A DNA stretch of 64,000 bases from Adiantum capillus-veneris (Eukaryota > Streptophyta > Polypodiopsida > Polypodiales > Pteridaceae), in assembly GCA_014529385.2 (NCBI GenBank), contig CM043950.1:70554935-70618934 (forward strand). The letters are read 5' to 3'. The stretch's first letter is position 1; every line of letters begins with the position of its first letter. The position numbers were made by a program, and so were the translations under genes. The notes under the pieces were generated by a model. The model worked only from the letters and a program-made list of their open reading frames with translations, ran no database searches and was not told where the DNA came from. Below, piece by piece: positions 1 through 12,547 of the stretch.

Positions 1-1030
1 ATAACTGCCTATTTGCAACGTCTGATATGCAACGATGCGCAAACAGCCTTGAAAGTGGTCAAAAATAGAATTTGAGTATGTGGAAATGAATTTTGGTTAT
101 CAAGGATCAATCCTACAAAGTATTTTGGATTTCAAAGTCTGTTTGGTATTTTTCTCATGAAAAATGCCCATCAAAGGTCAAAATTGACCCTACGAAGGTC
201 AAAAAATGGTCAAAACGGTGTGAAAAGGCCCGGGGGGGGGGGTTTGCCACATCAATCACACTGCAATGAGTGTCCAAGATTGGAGAGAGTGTATGAAGTT
301 GAAACTTGGCACTTTCACCTCTATTTGCAAAGGAGGAAGTAGGGTTACTACAAGTGGTCCTATGCAGTCTCGTCTTGTTCGCCGCCTGTTTTTTAATATA
401 TGGAGGAGTGAATAAGAGTTTCTTCTCTTCAATTTTTGCACTTGGGAGATTCTATGGAAGTTTTGATCTTTTCATGGATATGTGTGTGAGAGGAATTGAG
501 GGAAGAAGGTGCGGCTTTCTGCAAGACAATGTGACCCTATCATGGGCATCACAAACATTAGCATTTGGTCCTATGTCCACTTGAGGGGGCTTTAGGTCTT
601 CAATTGAGTGAATGCTTGAGCGAAGGCACTTATGCAAAGCCAAATCTATGTAGGTAACCATCAGTGTTGTAGGGGAGTAGTGGTGGAAATACAAAGATAA
701 CAATCAAAAGTGGGTCATTTAATCACTATGATAATTTGACATAGAGTGTCTTTGGTTGGATTTTCACTTTGGATGCTATATATTCTTTGAAAGGAAACTT
801 TTGATTGTACACTTAATTCTAGAAGAGTCCACAATCAAAGGGTGCTAAGAGTACATGGAGTATTCTCTAGAGCTTCAAAAGCTACGACTTTTGTTGTTTG
901 CTATTTTCTTTAAAGGGAAGTTGGAGCTGGTAATGAGGCTCTTTTCAAACTCTAAACCATATCTTGTGATCACAACCAAATTGCCCAAATTAAATCTCTA
1001 GAAATTATATGTTGACATATACTGAGATAA
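1..1030. other. stretch without recognisable gene
   Basis: No reading frame here resembles a known family. The sequence is AT-rich. It holds an 11-base G run at 232-242 and short repeats of the word AAAGGTCAAAA near 170-215. I see no promoter, RNA gene or repeat boundary that can be supported. Confidence 0.5.
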
Positions 1031-1137
1031 CAAACAAATGCACTTAATTGTGCATTAGAGTCGCTCGACCAGCGTCATCTAGATTGTCAAGTTGGTTAGC
1101 CCATTGAGCACTTCCCAAATCCAAGTATGACCCTCTT

Positions 1138-2406
1138 GTGCACAAAGATAATTCTATAAACAATGAGCTCATTGTAAGCAATAGCCCCACCATCAGTGAT
1201 GTAAACATGTTAATGTGCTCTCGATCAAATTCGAAGCACAAACGTGGCTTATGCATGCACAATAACAAAATTTCATGTGTTCAACATGACTATATACCAC
1301 CAAGCCATCACTCATCATTGCTACAACTTCAATAGTTTCTATGGTCGTAAAGCATGCTACATTGATTTCGACATCCATATCTACCTCGAGAGAAAACGCT
1401 ACCTAGAGTTAAATACATTGATCCTACTCATGGAAGTACAACCACTGGCATCAAATATTTTTGATTTAAGGATAGTGGAAACATCAAAGCAGATAAAGTC
1501 TCTGGCAATGCCCATCCCGACAACTTGATAGACCACCCAACCTTGGTGCACCTATGCCACATGGCAAGGCTTAGTCTATATTGATGATCACAATAATATA
1601 TATTATTGGAGAGAGGCTCATGCACAAATCCCAGTCAAGAGTCAATCACACCATCGACCTTGAGGCACCCAAGCATAGAAGGTACAAGGGAATGGATGGA
1701 GCCTTGTATTTGCTCATTTTGAGCATGGTCACAATGAGACTTGCAAATCTCTAATTCCAATCAAGATGCCCAAACCTAGAAAACTACATGAAACACCAAT
1801 GCTCACATCAATAATGAGCTCTATGCTAAGTTTGGACCATAATGCTTACAAACATGGAGATAGTGCTAAGAGCCATGTGCATATGACTAGCAACCCTCTT
1901 GGGGGCCATATGATTTTTGAGAAAGTCTTCTCAATTGGCCCATATGCCCTCGATGATGATTCTACTCTACACTGGGATAGAGTTTCCAAGTCAAAAGTCA
2001 TAATGAGATCACACATCGAGCCTCATGAAGAATCTATTACAGAAAGATAGCCATTTTGCCAGCCTTAGAGCTTAGTGCAATGCCATCAAGAGCACCCAAT
2101 GAGCTAGAAACATCAGTATCTCAAGAAAATTCTCCTAGATCCCTTTTTCCAATGGATGATAGTGCTAAGAAAATGGAGAGCAATGAAGTTCTACAACTGA
2201 TGCTTGTGTCTAGCAACCCACCACTAGAGTATGGTTATCAAAACAAATACAAATTCAATGTCCATGTGGTGAGAAAAGAAAATCAGCAAATAGATAAAAC
2301 TAGACTCCAAAGAGACCCTACCATTGAAATTGTTGAGTTCATGGATAATTTGGGTAATGTCTATAGGCCAAGTTGTCCACCTAGCCTTGAGGAAACTAAT
2401 GCTTGA
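1138..2406 (+). pseudogene. decayed coding-like sequence, unknown family
   Basis: Three plus-strand open stretches (about 1244-1528, 1766-2050 and 2056-2406) lie close together in different frames and have codon use that looks protein-like. Similar wording recurs between parts of the segment, such as 'atagtgctaag' at 1860 and 2159 and 'ctagcaaccc' at 1889 and 2211. This suggests an ancient internal duplication of a hydrophilic, serine- and asparagine-rich protein. No domain is recognised. Frame changes and stops argue against a functional gene. Retroelement Gag debris is the most likely source, but that is inference. Confidence 0.3.
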
Positions 2407-2600
2407 GAGTCTCTCCCAACTTCCATTTGTTGGTTTCGCTAAGTGTGTTGCAACAACATTAGCTTGCAATATAGAGCTTTAAGTTGTCCACCTACTCCTC
2501 AAGCCTCAAGGAAACCAATGCTTGAGAGTCTCTCCCAACTTTCATTCGTTAATTTTTCCAAGTGTGTTGCAACAACATGAGCTTGCAATATAGAGCTTCG
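2371..2600. repeat. tandem duplication, two units of about 111-119 bp
   Basis: Unit 1 (2371-2481) and unit 2 (2482-2600) both begin 'agttgtccacct', contain 'gcttgagagtctctcccaac' and 'agtgtgttgcaacaacat', and end 'gcttgcaatatagagctt'. They differ by scattered substitutions and a small insertion in unit 2. The duplication overlaps the 3' end of the decayed coding segment upstream. Confidence 0.85.
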
Positions 2601-3059
2601 AGTCCACTAGGCTTGCCTATCCGTAGTCAAGTTGCACCGTGGAAAGAATTGTGAGACGTTGAACATCAAACACATTCCGATATAGTGTTGAATCTAGGAA
2701 GGGGGGTCATCCCCCTGATTGCCCCTTCTTAGCCAGAGACTATGCTACAAAAGATCAAAACACTAGACACACTCTAGTGGATGCTCCAACTAAGGAAGAA
2801 GCTAGCAAAGGGAGTTTCAACACATCAACTTCTGTAAGATAGACTCATTATAAGCCCACAAATTTCTAAGACTGAAACTTCTAGCCCTATGTTGATGAAG
2901 CCAAAGTTTAGTGCTACCCAGCTACTGTCAAAAAATGTACCAAATGAGGCCCCACAAACACTAGAGTAGATCTTGTAGATCAATTGAGTCCCATTGCTTC
3001 ATTTGATAAGAAATTGCATTTATATAGGGATGTAAAGGGAAATTACTTCAAGCACCTCT

Positions 3060-6000
3060 TGCTTGATATGCTATAAGCGATAAAACCAATAGATTTGCGT
3101 ACCTAAAAGATTATATACACATATAGTTTAAGGTGAGACTGATTCGAGAGAGCGATAGAGAGCACGAGAGTGTGTGCATGTGCACCTCCTAGAGCGGAGT
3201 GTTACGCATGACACAAGAGAGAAGAGGGAAGAGGAGAGAAGAAGGACACAAAGCATTGGGTACAATGTCCTCCCTACCAGAGTGAGCATTTTCCTCTTGC
3301 AAGCATTTTCTTTTAGATTTCTTCAATGCTCCACATGATTACAAATGTATGCCCAAACTTAAAAATGACCATTGCTCATAAAGAGATATTCATTAATAGA
3401 GTATCCATAAACTCACTATCCTTTGCAAAGTCCATAAACCAACCATGCTTTCACACACTGCTCATAAAGCGATCTTCACTAATAAAGTACCCACAAACTC
3501 ACTATCCTTTGCATACTCTTTGCATATTACATAAACCAACCATGTTTTTCCTTGTGTAGCTATAACAAATGATAGCTAATTAAATCCCATTACATACCTC
3601 TTTGTTATTGGAAAGTGACTGTCCTTTATTGCTATGTTATTAATTTGCAAATCATACTTGTCCCAAAAAAACATACTAAATTCTTTATGCTTTCTGTCAT
3701 CCACATCTTGATGTATCATGATATCATTGGTCAGAATAATTATTCAATAGCCAATTGCCATTAATTCTAAATCCAAAACCATTAACACTGTCAATATCCT
3801 CCTATAATCATAAATCAAATCCAAATAATTCAATTCATTTCCATTATATACCCGGGCAACAAAATCATACTAACAGGAGTAGTGGCCAACCACTACAAGA
3901 TAATTTTGTGATTCGTGTTGCTTAAACTGGTGAATCACACAATAGGGCATGCTATCTTAATTGGCAAATTTTCACTTATGCTACCTAAATCGTTAGATCT
4001 ACACTTGTACTTTTTAAACTGGTGAATTTTTTGTTTATGGATCTGCTACCTGAATCGATGAATTTGCACTTTTAGTTGGTGTTGCCTGAATTGGCGAATT
4101 AGACTATTACAAGATTTTCACACTTTCTATATTGGAAAATTTGTGTGTTGTGACCCAATGGGCTAGGCAAGGCATAAAGAATAATACATTTACTACTTGT
4201 TGGACACAAAATGAGGTAGATTTGAGTAGTGAAGTTCATACATACTATTGTGGATCATCCCAAATGACCTTAGCTCATATGATTAGATTTATAGCTTAAT
4301 GAAAAACCATTGGACGGTCTCTTCCATCTAAAATTAGTCAATGGTATTCTCCCTTTCTCTCAAACTGCTTGAGCTTGTCCACTAAAGATATAGCTAGTAG
4401 CAAATAAGCAAGCCATCTAAGGTGAATCTATGTATCTCTGTTGTTCTCTTTGAATGGGATTACTAGAGTCTTCAAGGATTTTGGTAAGGAATCCTTCCTA
4501 GAATCTTATACAGTGTTGCTAGTGTAATATCACCTCAATTGTCTAAGTGACTTGGCAAAAATAAAAGAAATTAAAATGATGCACAGGGCATTAAAAAATA
4601 CAACATAACATGCTACGAGCGATAAAACAGATATATTTAAATATTTGAAAGATCATATGCGCTCATAATCGAAGGTGAGATCGATCTAGAGAGAGATAGA
4701 GAGCATGAGAGTGCATGCATGTGCGCCTCCTGGAGCAAAGTGTTATGAATGATTCAAGAGAGAAGAGGGGAGAGGAGAGAAGAGGGACACAAAGCACTAA
4801 ATACAATTTCCACTGTGCAAGAGTGTGTATTTTCCTATTTCACATATTTATTTATTGATTTCTTGAATGCTCAACATGATTACAAATGTCTGCCCAGACA
4901 TAAAAATGACCATTGCTCAAAAAGAGCTCTTCATTAATAAAGTATCCATCTTGCTATCCTTAGCATAATTCATAAACCAACCGTGCTTTCCCACCTATAG
5001 TTGTAAAAATTAATTGCTTGTGAACAACCAATTCCACTCAAAGGACAAAACTGCCAAAGCATGAAGTAATCTTCCATAATGTCCCCTCCTAAATCACCTA
5101 CAAAGAGGAAATTTTTGGCTCGAGTAACAATGGATCTGCTTAAATCCTAGGTCAAGGAGCAAAAGGAAAATAATGATAAGCTAAACAAGTTGAAACAGTA
5201 GATGAACCTAGTGTTGATGTGTTAAAATGTGCAGATAGCTCCAAAGAAATACCAAAGGTGGAGCGTAATGGTATGCCCTAGCCTCTCAAAATGCCACTAA
5301 TAAGGAACATGCTAAACCTTGTGTGATGAGTAACGTAGGTACCTTTCAATAGGATCAAGAAAATTCAAAGGATCAATTTGCACTTATGCTACCTAAATTG
5401 ATAGATCTACACTTATACTTTTTTAACTGGTGAATTTTTTGTTTATGGCTCTGCTACCTGAATCGACGAATCTACATTCGTGCTGCCTAAATCGACAAAT
5501 TTGCACTTTTAGTTGCTGTTGCCAATTGGTGAATCTAGACTAGTATGAGCATTTGCACACTTCCTAAATTGGCAAATTTGTGTGTTGTGACCAATGGACT
5601 AGGCAAGGCATAAAAAATAATACATTTACGGGTACATTTACTACTTGTTTGTCACAAAAATGAGGTAGATTTGAGTAGTGAAGTTCATAAACTATTGTGG
5701 ATCATTCCAAATAACCTTAGCTCATATGTTTATAGCTTAATGAAAGATCATTAAACGATCTCTTCCATCTAAAATTAGCCAATGGTATTCTCCCTTGTCT
5801 CAAATTGCTTGATCTTGTCCACTGAAGATATAACTAGTAGAAAACAAGCGAGCCATCTAAGGTGAATATGTGTATCTCTATTGTTCTCTTTGAATGGGAT
5901 TTGTAGAGTCTTCAAGGATTTTGGTAAGGAATCTATCCTAGAATCTTATACAATGTTGCTAGTGTAGTATCACCTCAATTGTCTAAGTGACTTGGCAAAA

Positions 6001-7045
6001 ATAAAAGAAACTAAAATGATGCACAGGGAATGAAAAAATACATAGCATGATCCGAGCGATGAAACAGATATATCTATATATTTGAAAGATCATATACACA
6101 CATTATCTAAGGTGAGATTGATATAGAGAGAGATAGAGATCATGAGAGTGCATGCATATGCACCTCCTAGAGCAAAGTGTTGTGTATGATGCAAGAGAGA
6201 AGAGGGGAGAGGAGAGAAGAGGGACATAGAGCACTAAATACAATCTCCATTGTGCAAGAGTGAATATTTTTCTATTTCACATGTTTATTTATTGATTTCT
6301 TGAATGCTCAACATGATTACAAATGTCTACCCATACATAAAAATGACCATTTCTCGTAAAGAGCTCGTCATTAATAAAGTATCCATCTTGCTATCCTTTG
6401 CATAATTCATAAACCACCCGTGCTTTGCCACCTATAGTTGTCAAAACTGATTGCTAATCAAATCTTATTGCATGATCATGGTTAGACTCCAAGTAAGGAT
6501 GGCGTTTCAAAGTGCATCAATATGTTCAAGTATTTGCAAGTGACGAGGTTCAACTATGTATCCATGCCAAAGAATATGAGCCTTACTGCCCACTGAAGCT
6601 TTAAAATTAGAGTCAAGTCTAGGAAGTCTAGCAAAGAATATCACTCATATATTGCTGAAGAACCCAATGCAACCACTTGGATCTCCAAGTCTTGATAACG
6701 TGAACAACCAATTCCACTCAAAGGACAAAATTGCCAAAGTATGAAGTATTGTCACCTCCTAAATCACCTACAAAGAGGAAATTTTTGTCTCGAGTAACAA
6801 TGGATTTGCTTAAACCCTAGGTCAAGGAGCAAAAGGAAAATAATGATAAGCTAAACAAGTTGAAACAGTAGATGAACCTATTGTTGACATGCTAAAATGT
6901 GCAAATAGAAGAAATACCAAAGGTGGAGTGTAATGGTATGCCCTACCCTCTCAAAATGCCACTGATAAGAAACATGCCAAGCCTTATGTGATGAGTAAGG
7001 TAGGTATATTTCAAGAGGATCAAAAGAATTCAAAGGATTGTTTGA
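3060..7045. repeat. large degenerate tandem duplication (about 1.4-1.7 kb period, 2+ copies)
   Basis: Copy 1 runs about 3950-5370 and copy 2 about 5375-7045. They share long blocks: a 'gctacctgaatcgacgaat'-type block (about 4040 and 5450), a block around 'gaggtagatttgagtagtg' (4211 and 5662), the purine-rich block with 'gagaagaggggagaggagag' (4760 and 6200), and the block 'gaacaaccaattccactcaa' (5022 and 6701). A third partial copy lies at about 3060-3600. Copy 1 lacks roughly 265 bp that copy 2 carries between about 6430 and 6700. Divergence between copies is visible but moderate, so this is an old event. Confidence 0.8.
5079..5265 (+). pseudogene. Gag-like N-terminal remnant, copy 1
   Basis: From an ATG at 5079 the frame reads MSPPKSPTKRKFLARVTMDL, then a TAG, a lysine/glutamate/asparagine-rich run, and a second TAG. 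Both stops sit where a glutamine codon would keep the frame open (CAG to TAG). The same two stops recur in copy 2 at about 6750-6900, so they predate the tandem duplication. A basic, hydrophilic N-terminus followed by a coiled-coil-like stretch would suit a retroelement Gag, but no domain is diagnostic. Confidence 0.35.
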
Positions 7046-7382
7046 CCATAGACCTCCCCTAGACAAAACTCTTATGGGGTTAAAGTTTCCATCTAGTAAT
7101 TGACAAGGGTGAGATTTTTTTTGAAGTTATTGTCATAATTCCACTAAAGCAGAAAGAAGAGCAAGCCAATCTTAAGCTCATTTAGGATGAGTTTGTAGCT
7201 TGCTTAGAGCTAGCCAAGATCAATTTGGCAAGTAAAGCAAGTACACCCAATGAGCTCAAGGGAATTAAATCCATGAAGCCACAAATCGAACCTTTTGAGA
7301 ACACAAGCAAATGAAGTTTATGCAAGTCAAGCATCAACAAGAGGGAAATCCATGGAAAACTCAAGCGACTAAATAAATTCAA
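6746..7382 (+). pseudogene. Gag-like remnant, copy 2, with longer coding-like tail
   Basis: This is the second copy of the MSPPK-type reading frame. Downstream, about 7151-7308 reads as a continuous plus-strand frame rich in K, E, L and N ('DEFVACLELAKINLASKAS' is its core), broken by one TAG and ended by TGA. The composition is protein-like and unlike the neighbouring AT-rich spacer. No catalytic motif is visible. The family is unknown; a retroelement polyprotein is the best guess. Confidence 0.35.
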
Positions 7383-7399
7383 GATAAAGCTCTAACATC

Positions 7400-9350
7400 T
7401 ACGACCCATGAAGCAATGCAAGATTCTCTACACCTGAAAAAGAGCAAGGTAAATACTTAGCCATACCCACCAGGGTTCTAGTTGGCCTCAAAGACACTAC
7501 AATGCTTGTGTTCTGCCTCATAGGATGAAGGGCTTAAGTATACTCTGCTAGCATAGAAAAAAAGGATTCTTCTAAGTCAACCTAAGTTTCATGAACCCCC
7601 TAGGCACCACTCTACTTAAAAAGTATTCACCATAAATCCATAGGCATATTGAAAACATTCTCCATTGGTTCTCACAATATAGGTGGAAATTTCCATGTCA
7701 TAGTGCTAGGTAGCTTGCAAGTAAGCTCCGCCATCTTTCTATGTCAATATTCCTCTGTGTGTGTGTGTGTGTGTGTGTGTGCACATGTCCTAGTGCCATC
7801 ATGGTGCTCTCCTGGATGTATATACCAGTGTTATTTGTCATGTACAAAGTCTCCAATAGAAGCTCCCTTCTTGCAACATCATCTCCTAGAATGCTCTGGC
7901 TACACGATAGGTTCAAACAAGTAGGGCCAATAAGTTCTTGACTATTTCAAAAAATATACCTTGAGGGGATCCTAAAAAAGAATCAAATCACTCGTGCATT
8001 TTCGAAACTTGTGATGCAATGGGAACCTTTAACAAGAGGAAGAAAGGCCATCTTCCTTGATGAGGTTTAAAAGTAGTGGTTATGTCAGTAGAACGGTAAG
8101 ACCAAGGGGGGCATGATTCCTAGACAAGCCAACTAGGCATGTAGTTAAGGGGTCTTCTAAAGATAGGTCTAGGGCTAAGCTACAAGAGAAGGTGGTTGGG
8201 TGGAGAAGTGTATGCATTGTCCCTTTTCCACTTAGTGCCATCAGATCATTGAGTTTTGGGGAGGGAGAGACGTGGAGAACCTTCTTGCATGTGCATGTGC
8301 TTGGGCAAGGAGAGATAAGCTAAGGCTATGGCATGAAAAACCTCTTGCACACACAAATATCACGAGTGTGCATATCAATCCACAAATTTTGGGCCGTACG
8401 GGAGCACCCTGAGGAGACCACCAATTCTCCATTCATCGGTGCTGAGATCCAAAACACTCTGAAGGGACCACCTATTATCAGTTCATTGTTGAGGGTCGAA
8501 ACACGTTGTATCAACTATCCCAAATTGTTCACCCTCTCCTTGCATTGCTCGTCTATTTGCACACCATGATCATAGCTTTGCTTCACAATTGAGCGCCCAA
8601 GTTTGAATTTGATATATTTTTTGTGGCCAAAATTCTTGCTAGAAGAGTTTTCCCACATGGGGTCAAGGCCTACCAAGCCTACATGAGAATTCAAAGGTGA
8701 TATCACGTCGATGAAGAATGGGGTTGAAGAAGGTCAAGTGTATCTCAAAAAAAGTTGCATTTTTCTCTTGCTTTTCTTAGTTTTTTTTTTCAAATTTTGA
8801 ATACAAGTGCTTGAAGGATTCTTGGTTGGACACCCTTTCCAACTTGTCTTGGGAAGTTAGTAAAGTCCTTGAAGTTGCTTCAAAGATTAAACAAATTGAC
8901 GACATTACTAGCGAGCAAGGATTTGATAAACATGATCAATTTTGAATTTCTTTTTCAACTTTTTCAAATATTTGCAAGAGCAAGGGGGACTCTTATTGGG
9001 ATTAACTTCTTGAGAGGCAAAGGCCACAAGTTTTGGGCAAAGCACGGCAAGCAAGAATTCCCTTGAGATTTTCTTCAAGCTTGACTTAATTTTCTGAATG
9101 CTTGTCCAAGATCTCTCTTATGAATTTTCTTTTCAACAATCTATTCGAGGAGCATAATTGCATAAGTTTTTTCAATCATGTCATCAAAACATGGTATTCT
9201 AGATGATCATAGGTTTGATTTTGAAGATCCTCCATAATCAAGGCAAGATGCAGCTATGCCAGATGTGCAAGCAAAAGAGGACAACTTTTCCGAACCAAGA
9301 ATGATTTAGTTGACTTGAAAGTTTTAGACGCACTTATATAACAATCAAGA
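7400..9350. other. no recognisable gene; short (TG)n at 7756-7781
   Basis: The region contains a 26-bp TG dinucleotide run (7756-7781) and otherwise only short open frames that look like chance. None gives a recognisable domain. No LTR boundary or terminal inverted repeat could be placed. Confidence 0.5.
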
Positions 9351-9543
9351 AAATTGAGAATAACTTGGCAGCCATAGGTTCAATGAGCTATTCAACGTTT
9401 TTATGGTGCAGATGGCCTTGAGTGTTTGAGATTCGAATCGTTGTTAGCCCTGATGGAGGACCACCAAATTGCCCAAAAACTTCATCATGGATGAAGGATT
9501 TAAAGTCATTGATATATATATCGAGAACGAAACAAAGATGTAG

Positions 9544-10239
9544 TTGACATTTTTGTACAAGTGGATAGACATCCACCACCTTCGTTTGTCACAAGATGTT
9601 GCACATCCTAGAGAGACTAGTCTAGCTTTGCAAGGCAATGCACACAAGTGCTGGATGACTATTCCACCTATACAAGCGGTGGATCACTATTCCACCTATA
9701 CAAAAACCCAATATGCGGGAAAATTTAAATAGATATTTCAAATAGAAAATTTTCCCAGTAACAAAGTAGAGAAGAATTGGAAGGTGGTACAATTGGAAGA
9801 TGTGGGCAAAGTTTAAATAGATATTTTAGAAAGAATTTTTTCCCGGTAGCAAAGTAGAGAAGAATTGGAATGTGGGACACCTTTTACATGCATAATTCTT
9901 CTATAACCATTTATATCTCCAAATACCATGAGATTAACCTCAAGTTGGACAGGTTAGACAAATTGCACAAAGTATAAATGTTCTTCATGGTCTACATCTT
10001 GATATCGAGGCTTTGATTACTTGTATGCATCCAAAGACATTGGAAGATGCAATTGTAGAAGCTTTGGTATATGATGCAAATGAGAAAGAGTTGCACCAAC
10101 CACAACCAGTCTCAAATAATAAATCTCCCAAGAGGGGCATGCGCTCTATAGGTTTTCTATGTGCTCCTAATTTTGCATGAGCCAAGAGAGAAAATTTGTG
10201 CTTCCATTGTTTGTCAGATTCACATACCAAAAGAGAATA
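9544..10239 (+). pseudogene. decayed gypsy Gag ending in a zinc knuckle
   Basis: About 9544-9660 reads like a Gag core segment (the run ending HPRETSLALQGNAHKCWM). A second segment, 9947-10239, reads like the typical Gag end: 'LHGLHLDIEALI', then 'HPKTLEDAIVEALVYDANE', a linker, and a knuckle of form C-x2-C-x4-H whose last cysteine is lost where the frame ends in TAA (CFHCLSDSHTKRE). One in-frame TGA precedes the knuckle. The order core, 'PxTLxEAI' helix, zinc knuckle is characteristic of plant gypsy Gag. Pol was not found downstream; the minus-strand chromovirus begins 600 bp further on. The element is certainly dead. Confidence 0.6.
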
Positions 10240-10832
10240 AACTTTACTCCAGTAGCAAAATAGGATGATAATTAGAGCCCAAGTCATTAGCTAGAATCTC
10301 CATAGTCATGAGATGTTTCTCAAGTTTGGATAGTTTCCCGATTTTGTTTTAACTATCAGTTGCAAGTAAAATAGATGCTATTTATTTGTAGAGTTTGGTT
10401 AGATAATCTTTTATCAAATGTATCTTTTGAAGCAATATACAATCATTGTTTTGCATCAAGAGTGTGTAGTCAATGTGTTTCCAGTTCAGTTTTCTCATGT
10501 ATTGCTAATTTTGGGTTTCTTATTAGCATCTCACTGTAGGTCTTCTTTTAGGTCATAAGTGAGAGCAACAAGTTTCACTTAATTAGAAAATCTTGCTTAA
10601 GGTAGGCTCTACTATTAGTTGAGGAGTGGGCTTAATAAGTTTTGCTCAGTTAGAGCATCTCGCTTGAGGTAGGCTCTCCCATTAGTTTGAGATCTACATA
10701 AAGGTTCCTTTCGGCCAAAGGAACAAGCTCTTATGAGGATATTCGATTGTAATCATTCATTTCAATTTTGCTATGAGCAGATAGCTCCACCTACGAGTAC
10801 ATGAATTGACATTTAGTAAGTGGATCAATTGA

Positions 10833-10912
10833 CCATATTAAATGATCAGTTTAACATGAGAAAATCATTTAGGAGAATTAGATATTCATTATTATGACAT
10901 TACTTCTCTCTT
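10833..10912 (-). repeat. 3' LTR fragment (67 bp) and polypurine tract
   Basis: 10833-10899 matches 18212-18278 with two mismatches in 67 bases. On the minus strand both begin TGTCATAATAAT. In this lower copy the LTR start is preceded by AAGAGAGAAG (minus strand, about 10912-10903), a good polypurine tract. Beyond 10833 the similarity stops abruptly, so the rest of the 3' LTR has been deleted or replaced. Confidence 0.75.
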
Positions 10913-11251
10913 GAAATCATAGTCGTCCTTGACTATGGGGTAGAGAAGATAAAGCATATTCATTAGTCCTTTTCATAGCGGCTAGAGGATCCCTATGTTA
11001 CCCTACGACATCATTCCAAAATGGATGACTAGTCCATTTGGTGCTTGAGATCCTAAGTTGCCGCAAGCATGTCTGCACATTAGTCCTATCTGTCTTCCAT
11101 AGTAGAGTGACAAGCTCTACTTGGTGTTCGGGAGACGTCGTCTCCGCAAACTGATCTAAGCATGCATACTACTTCATTTTTGTGCACAATAAAGAAAAAG
11201 TGAGTCTTATAAGACAAAAACTTTGTTCATTTTAAACATTTGTACATTTGC

Positions 11252-11866
11252 TTACTCTAGAGAAGCATTGTAAGCATTGACAAGGTTTAGGTTATCCTTT
11301 AATTGTATGCCTTGCATCCATCTAGCATCTTCAAAAGGATAATTCTTAAACTTAATAAGATATCGTCGGATAGTCTTACCGCCTCTTAGTACCTTGTCTT
11401 CGTGTCGGAGAATGGACTCGGGCTGCATCACCTCTTCTTGGTCCTCAATCTCCGGTAGGTCTTCAATAGTTGGTTCTTGAGGTGGCTCTCCTTTGTAAGG
11501 CTTTAGTAGGCTCACATGGAGAGCATTGTGTATGAGCCAATGACTCGGCAACTTGAGTTAATAGGCCACTTCATTGATTGGCCTAAGAATCTGGAAGGGA
11601 CCATAGTACCTTTTTGCTAACTTAGCATAGTACTTTTGGTGTCCTAAAGGATTCTTGCCCGTGGTGTGACTTAATCGAGCCTTGGGAAATTTGAGTAAGA
11701 CCCAATAATTTTCTTTAAAGGCTTGGGCTCTTCTGTGCTTGTCAGCAGCAACCTTTTGCCTTTGCTGTGAGATAGAGATAGCATCCTTAATCTTTTGGAA
11801 AGATTCTTGTAGGTCTCGGCTATACTCATCTGTAGCGAAGATCTTCCCGTGTACCTTTAGTAGCAA
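11252..11866 (-). pseudogene. integrase C-terminus and chromodomain-like tail
   Basis: Two minus-strand frames, 11866-11558 and 11551-11252, are separated by a stop and follow the integrase core. The first carries the usual integrase C-terminal helix (AADKHRRAQAFKENYWVLLK) and 'KLAKRYYGPFQIL'. The second carries 'HNALHVSLLKPYKG', then an acidic linker and a chromodomain-like block ('ILRHEDKVLRGGK...YLIKFKNYP...ARWM'). Chromodomains of this kind steer integration toward particular chromatin marks. The aromatic cage is partly recognisable (Y, W). About 205 residues are represented, near the expected size. Confidence 0.85.
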
Positions 11867-12029
11867 GGGACTTTTTTATCTTCCCTCAATTACCTCAAAA
11901 GGTGCTTTTCCCGTGGAAGTATGTACAGTGTTATTGTAGCCATACTCCACTAAGGGTAAGTACTTCTCCCATTGGGATCTTTGATCTACTTCCGTTACAT
12001 AGAATTTTAGTAGATCGAGAATTGTTAGG

Positions 12030-12540
12030 TTAGCTATTTAACTTTGGCCATCCGTTTGTGGGTGATAGGCCAAAGAGAAGTTTAGCCTTGTTCCTAAATT
12101 CTCAAAGAGACCCTTCCAGAAATTATTGGTCATTCTAGGATCTCTATCCGACACTATGGACATTGGCAAGCCATGGTACTTGAAGATTTGTGAAATGAAG
12201 AGGGTTGCCATTTGATGGGCTTTGATAGTCTTTTTGACAGGTATAAAATGAGCTTGGTTACTGAACCTGTCCATTATCGTCCATATTCCCGTATTCCCAT
12301 GGATAGTCTTAGGCAATCCAAAGATAAAATCCATGGATATGCTCTCCCATGGTGAATTAGGGATTGACAAAGGCTGAAGCAATCCAGGTTGCTTCCCTCT
12401 ATCAAACTTCGTCTTTTGGCATACCACACATTTGGAAACATACTCTTATATGTTTGTTTTCATGGTAGGCCAATATAAATATGTTTCAATTCCCTTTAGG
12501 GTAGACTGAATCCCTCTATGCCCTGCAGAAGGAGGAGCAT
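12030..12540 (-). pseudogene. integrase catalytic core with HHCC remnant
   Basis: The minus-strand frame 12427-12038 begins just after the HHCC zinc-binding region (histidines and the VCQ cysteine are readable around 12540-12425, with one in-frame stop). It shows 'MDFIFGLPK' (first Asp), 'SDRDPRMTNNFW' (second Asp) and ends 'HPQTDGQS' followed at once by TAA. In gypsy integrases the next residue is the catalytic Glu, so the stop falls exactly on the third catalytic codon (GAA to TAA, one G to T change). The protein would therefore be both truncated and catalytically dead. Confidence 0.88.
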
Positions 12541-12547
12541 GAGATTC

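Noticed and set aside
7649-7941. Overlapping open frames around the (TG)n tract
   Set aside because: They exist because of the dinucleotide run; flanking codons show no protein-like pattern.
8333-8706. Possible copia or host coding segment
   Set aside because: Several frames are open on both strands, but no motif could be matched and no frame is favoured.
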